Source: Pseudomonadota bacterium (lineage in GTDB: Bacteria > Pseudomonadota > Alphaproteobacteria > Acetobacterales > Acetobacteraceae). From it: a stretch of 7,162 nucleotides of DNA. Position 1 is the first letter of the stretch. Each line of letters begins with the position of its first letter. Location of the stretch: assembly GCA_021808205.1 (NCBI GenBank), contig JAKBCD010000085.1, positions 1 to 7,162 on the forward strand. The letters run 5' to 3'. The position numbers were made by a program, and so were the translations under genes. The notes beneath the pieces are model-generated. The model saw only the letters and a program-made list of their open reading frames with translations, made no database searches and was not told the DNA's origin. This document shows positions 6,278 to 7,162 of the stretch, piece after piece.

Positions 6278-7162
6278 ATGACGGCCATCGACGAGTCTGA
6301 AATTCTGCCCGGACTTGGAAAGCGGGTGAAGTTGCTGCGTGCCCGCAGGGGCATGACTCGCCGCGTGCTGGCCGGTGAGGCGGATGTATCCGAGCGGCAT
6401 CTCGCCAATCTTGAATCCGGCACCGGCAATGTCTCCATCCTGGTGCTGGCGCAAGTGGCACAGGCGCTGGATTGCTCCCTGGCCGAGCTGCTGGGAGACG
6501 AGACCACCGCATCGCCTGAATGGCTCTCCATCCGCCGGCTTCTGCATGGGCGCGACACACAAGCGATCGAACGGGCTTTGCGGGCTTTGAGCGAATTATT
6601 CGGCAACGCAGAAGGCAGCAACTCTGCCGCGCGCAAGAACCGCATCGCGTTCATCGGGCTGCGCGGGGCCGGTAAGTCCACACTCGGGCAGATGGTGGCG
6701 GCAAAGCTCGGGTTGCCGTTTGTAGAACTGCGTTCGGAAATCACTCGCTTGGCCGGTTGCGCGCCAATCGAGATCCAAGCGCTTTATGGCTCCAATGCCT
6801 ATCGCCGTTATGAACGCCAGGCGCTTGATGAGGCGATCAAAAACCACCCGTCCTGCATCATTGCCACGGCGGGAGGGCTGGTCAGCGATACCGCTACCTT
6901 CGACCGGCTTTTAACCAACTGCCTGACAATCTGGTTGCAGGCCACACCTGAAGATCATTTCACCCGCGTGCTGGCCCAGGGCGATGTGCGCCAGCTTCCC
7001 GGCAACCGGGATGGGGTGGACGATATCCGTTTGACGCTGGAGAGCCGGGCCAGCTTCTATGCCAAGGCGGACCTGACCTTCAATACCAGCGGCAAATCTC
7101 TTGATGAAGCCTTCAAGGGGTTGCTCGGCCTTTTGCAAATGCGCGTGCCGCTCGTCGAAGCG
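6278..7162 (+). CDS. boxR: BoxR/BzdR-type transcriptional regulator: XRE helix-turn-helix fused to a shikimate-kinase-like sensor, 3' end outside the window
   Basis: Predicted DNA-binding repressor of benzoate/benzoyl-CoA catabolism; in characterised relatives (BzdR, BoxR) the kinase-like domain binds benzoyl-CoA. The 295 residues run exactly to the edge, near full family length, so the stop should lie just beyond. Residues 12-73 are an XRE-type helix-turn-helix (LGKRVKLLRARRGMTRRVLA, then VSERHLANLESG). A linker leads to the P-loop fold from about 121: Walker A GLRGAGKST at 127-135, LPFVELRSEI at 146-155, LYGSNAYRRYER at 169-180, ATAGG at 196-200 and a lid-like segment around 231-246. Compared with catalytic shikimate kinases the DxD pair reads ELR (E150, R152), so kinase activity is unlikely. 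An in-frame ATG at 6236 could add 14 residues; neither start has a clear ribosome binding site, and the later one was chosen for its fit with the usual short N-terminus. It diverges from hslV. Confidence 0.87.
   Translation, partial: MTAIDESEILPGLGKRVKLLRARRGMTRRVLAGEADVSERHLANLESGTGNVSILVLAQVAQALDCSLAELLGDETTASPEWLSIRRLLHGRDTQAIERALRALSELFGNAEGSNSAARKNRIAFIGLRGAGKSTLGQMVAAKLGLPFVELRSEITRLAGCAPIEIQALYGSNAYRRYERQALDEAIKNHPSCIIATAGGLVSDTATFDRLLTNCLTIWLQATPEDHFTRVLAQGDVRQLPGNRDGVDDIRLTLESRASFYAKADLTFNTSGKSLDEAFKGLLGLLQMRVPLVEA

Noticed and set aside
6193..6744. A 183-codon minus-strand frame opposite the BoxR-like gene.
   Set aside because: It mirrors the helix-turn-helix and P-loop coding region, runs through the divergent promoter region, and has no domain of its own. 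Frames of this kind opposite kinase P-loops are common misannotations.

Overview
The window looks like chromosomal DNA from an alphaproteobacterium. It is GC-rich. The HslV precursor has the N-terminal extension ahead of the catalytic threonine that alphaproteobacteria often carry. A short bacterial COQ7-type ubiquinone hydroxylase is present, and so is a BoxR-type regulator fused to a shikimate-kinase-like domain. A Rhodospirillales-like lineage would fit, but that is inference and I cannot fix the order. I see no tRNA, rRNA, insertion sequence, CRISPR array or phage gene. No gene is visibly broken; the first and last genes are cut by the window edges.

Layout. (1) 2-1783, plus strand: the C-terminal three quarters or so of a homodimeric (AceE/MdeB-like) 2-oxoacid dehydrogenase E1 or transketolase-family enzyme. 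(2) 1780-6078, minus strand: a compact five-gene run in transcription order hslV, hslU, dsbB, coq7, DHA2-type MFS exporter. hslV and hslU abut with no spacer (TAG then ATG). There are 48 bases between hslU and dsbB. dsbB and coq7 overlap by four bases (ATGA), and 22 bases separate coq7 from the MFS gene. The MFS gene and the E1 gene converge and share the bases TTAA, which hold both stop codons. (3) 6079-6277: a 199-base divergent intergenic region with an AT-rich promoter-like core and three GC-rich hairpins on the hslV side. (4) 6278-7162, plus strand: a BoxR/BzdR-type regulator (XRE helix-turn-helix plus shikimate-kinase-like sensor), open at the right edge.

How the genes may work together. 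HslV and HslU form an ATP-dependent protease for misfolded and regulatory proteins. DsbB re-oxidises the periplasmic disulfide donor DsbA and passes the electrons to ubiquinone. COQ7 carries out a late ring hydroxylation in ubiquinone synthesis. The tight dsbB-coq7 coupling therefore joins a quinone user to a quinone maker, and co-transcription with hslUV would make the unit a protein-quality and envelope-redox block. The MFS exporter at the end of the run has no obvious link to this role. The BoxR-like regulator predicts aromatic-acid (benzoyl-CoA) catabolism genes just beyond the right edge.

Most of the window is ordinary. The points most worth a second look are the altered ligand-site residues in the BoxR-like sensor, its unresolved start with an overlapping mini-ORF, the structured hslV leader, and the dsbB-coq7 coupling. 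I found no convincing sign of an undescribed system.
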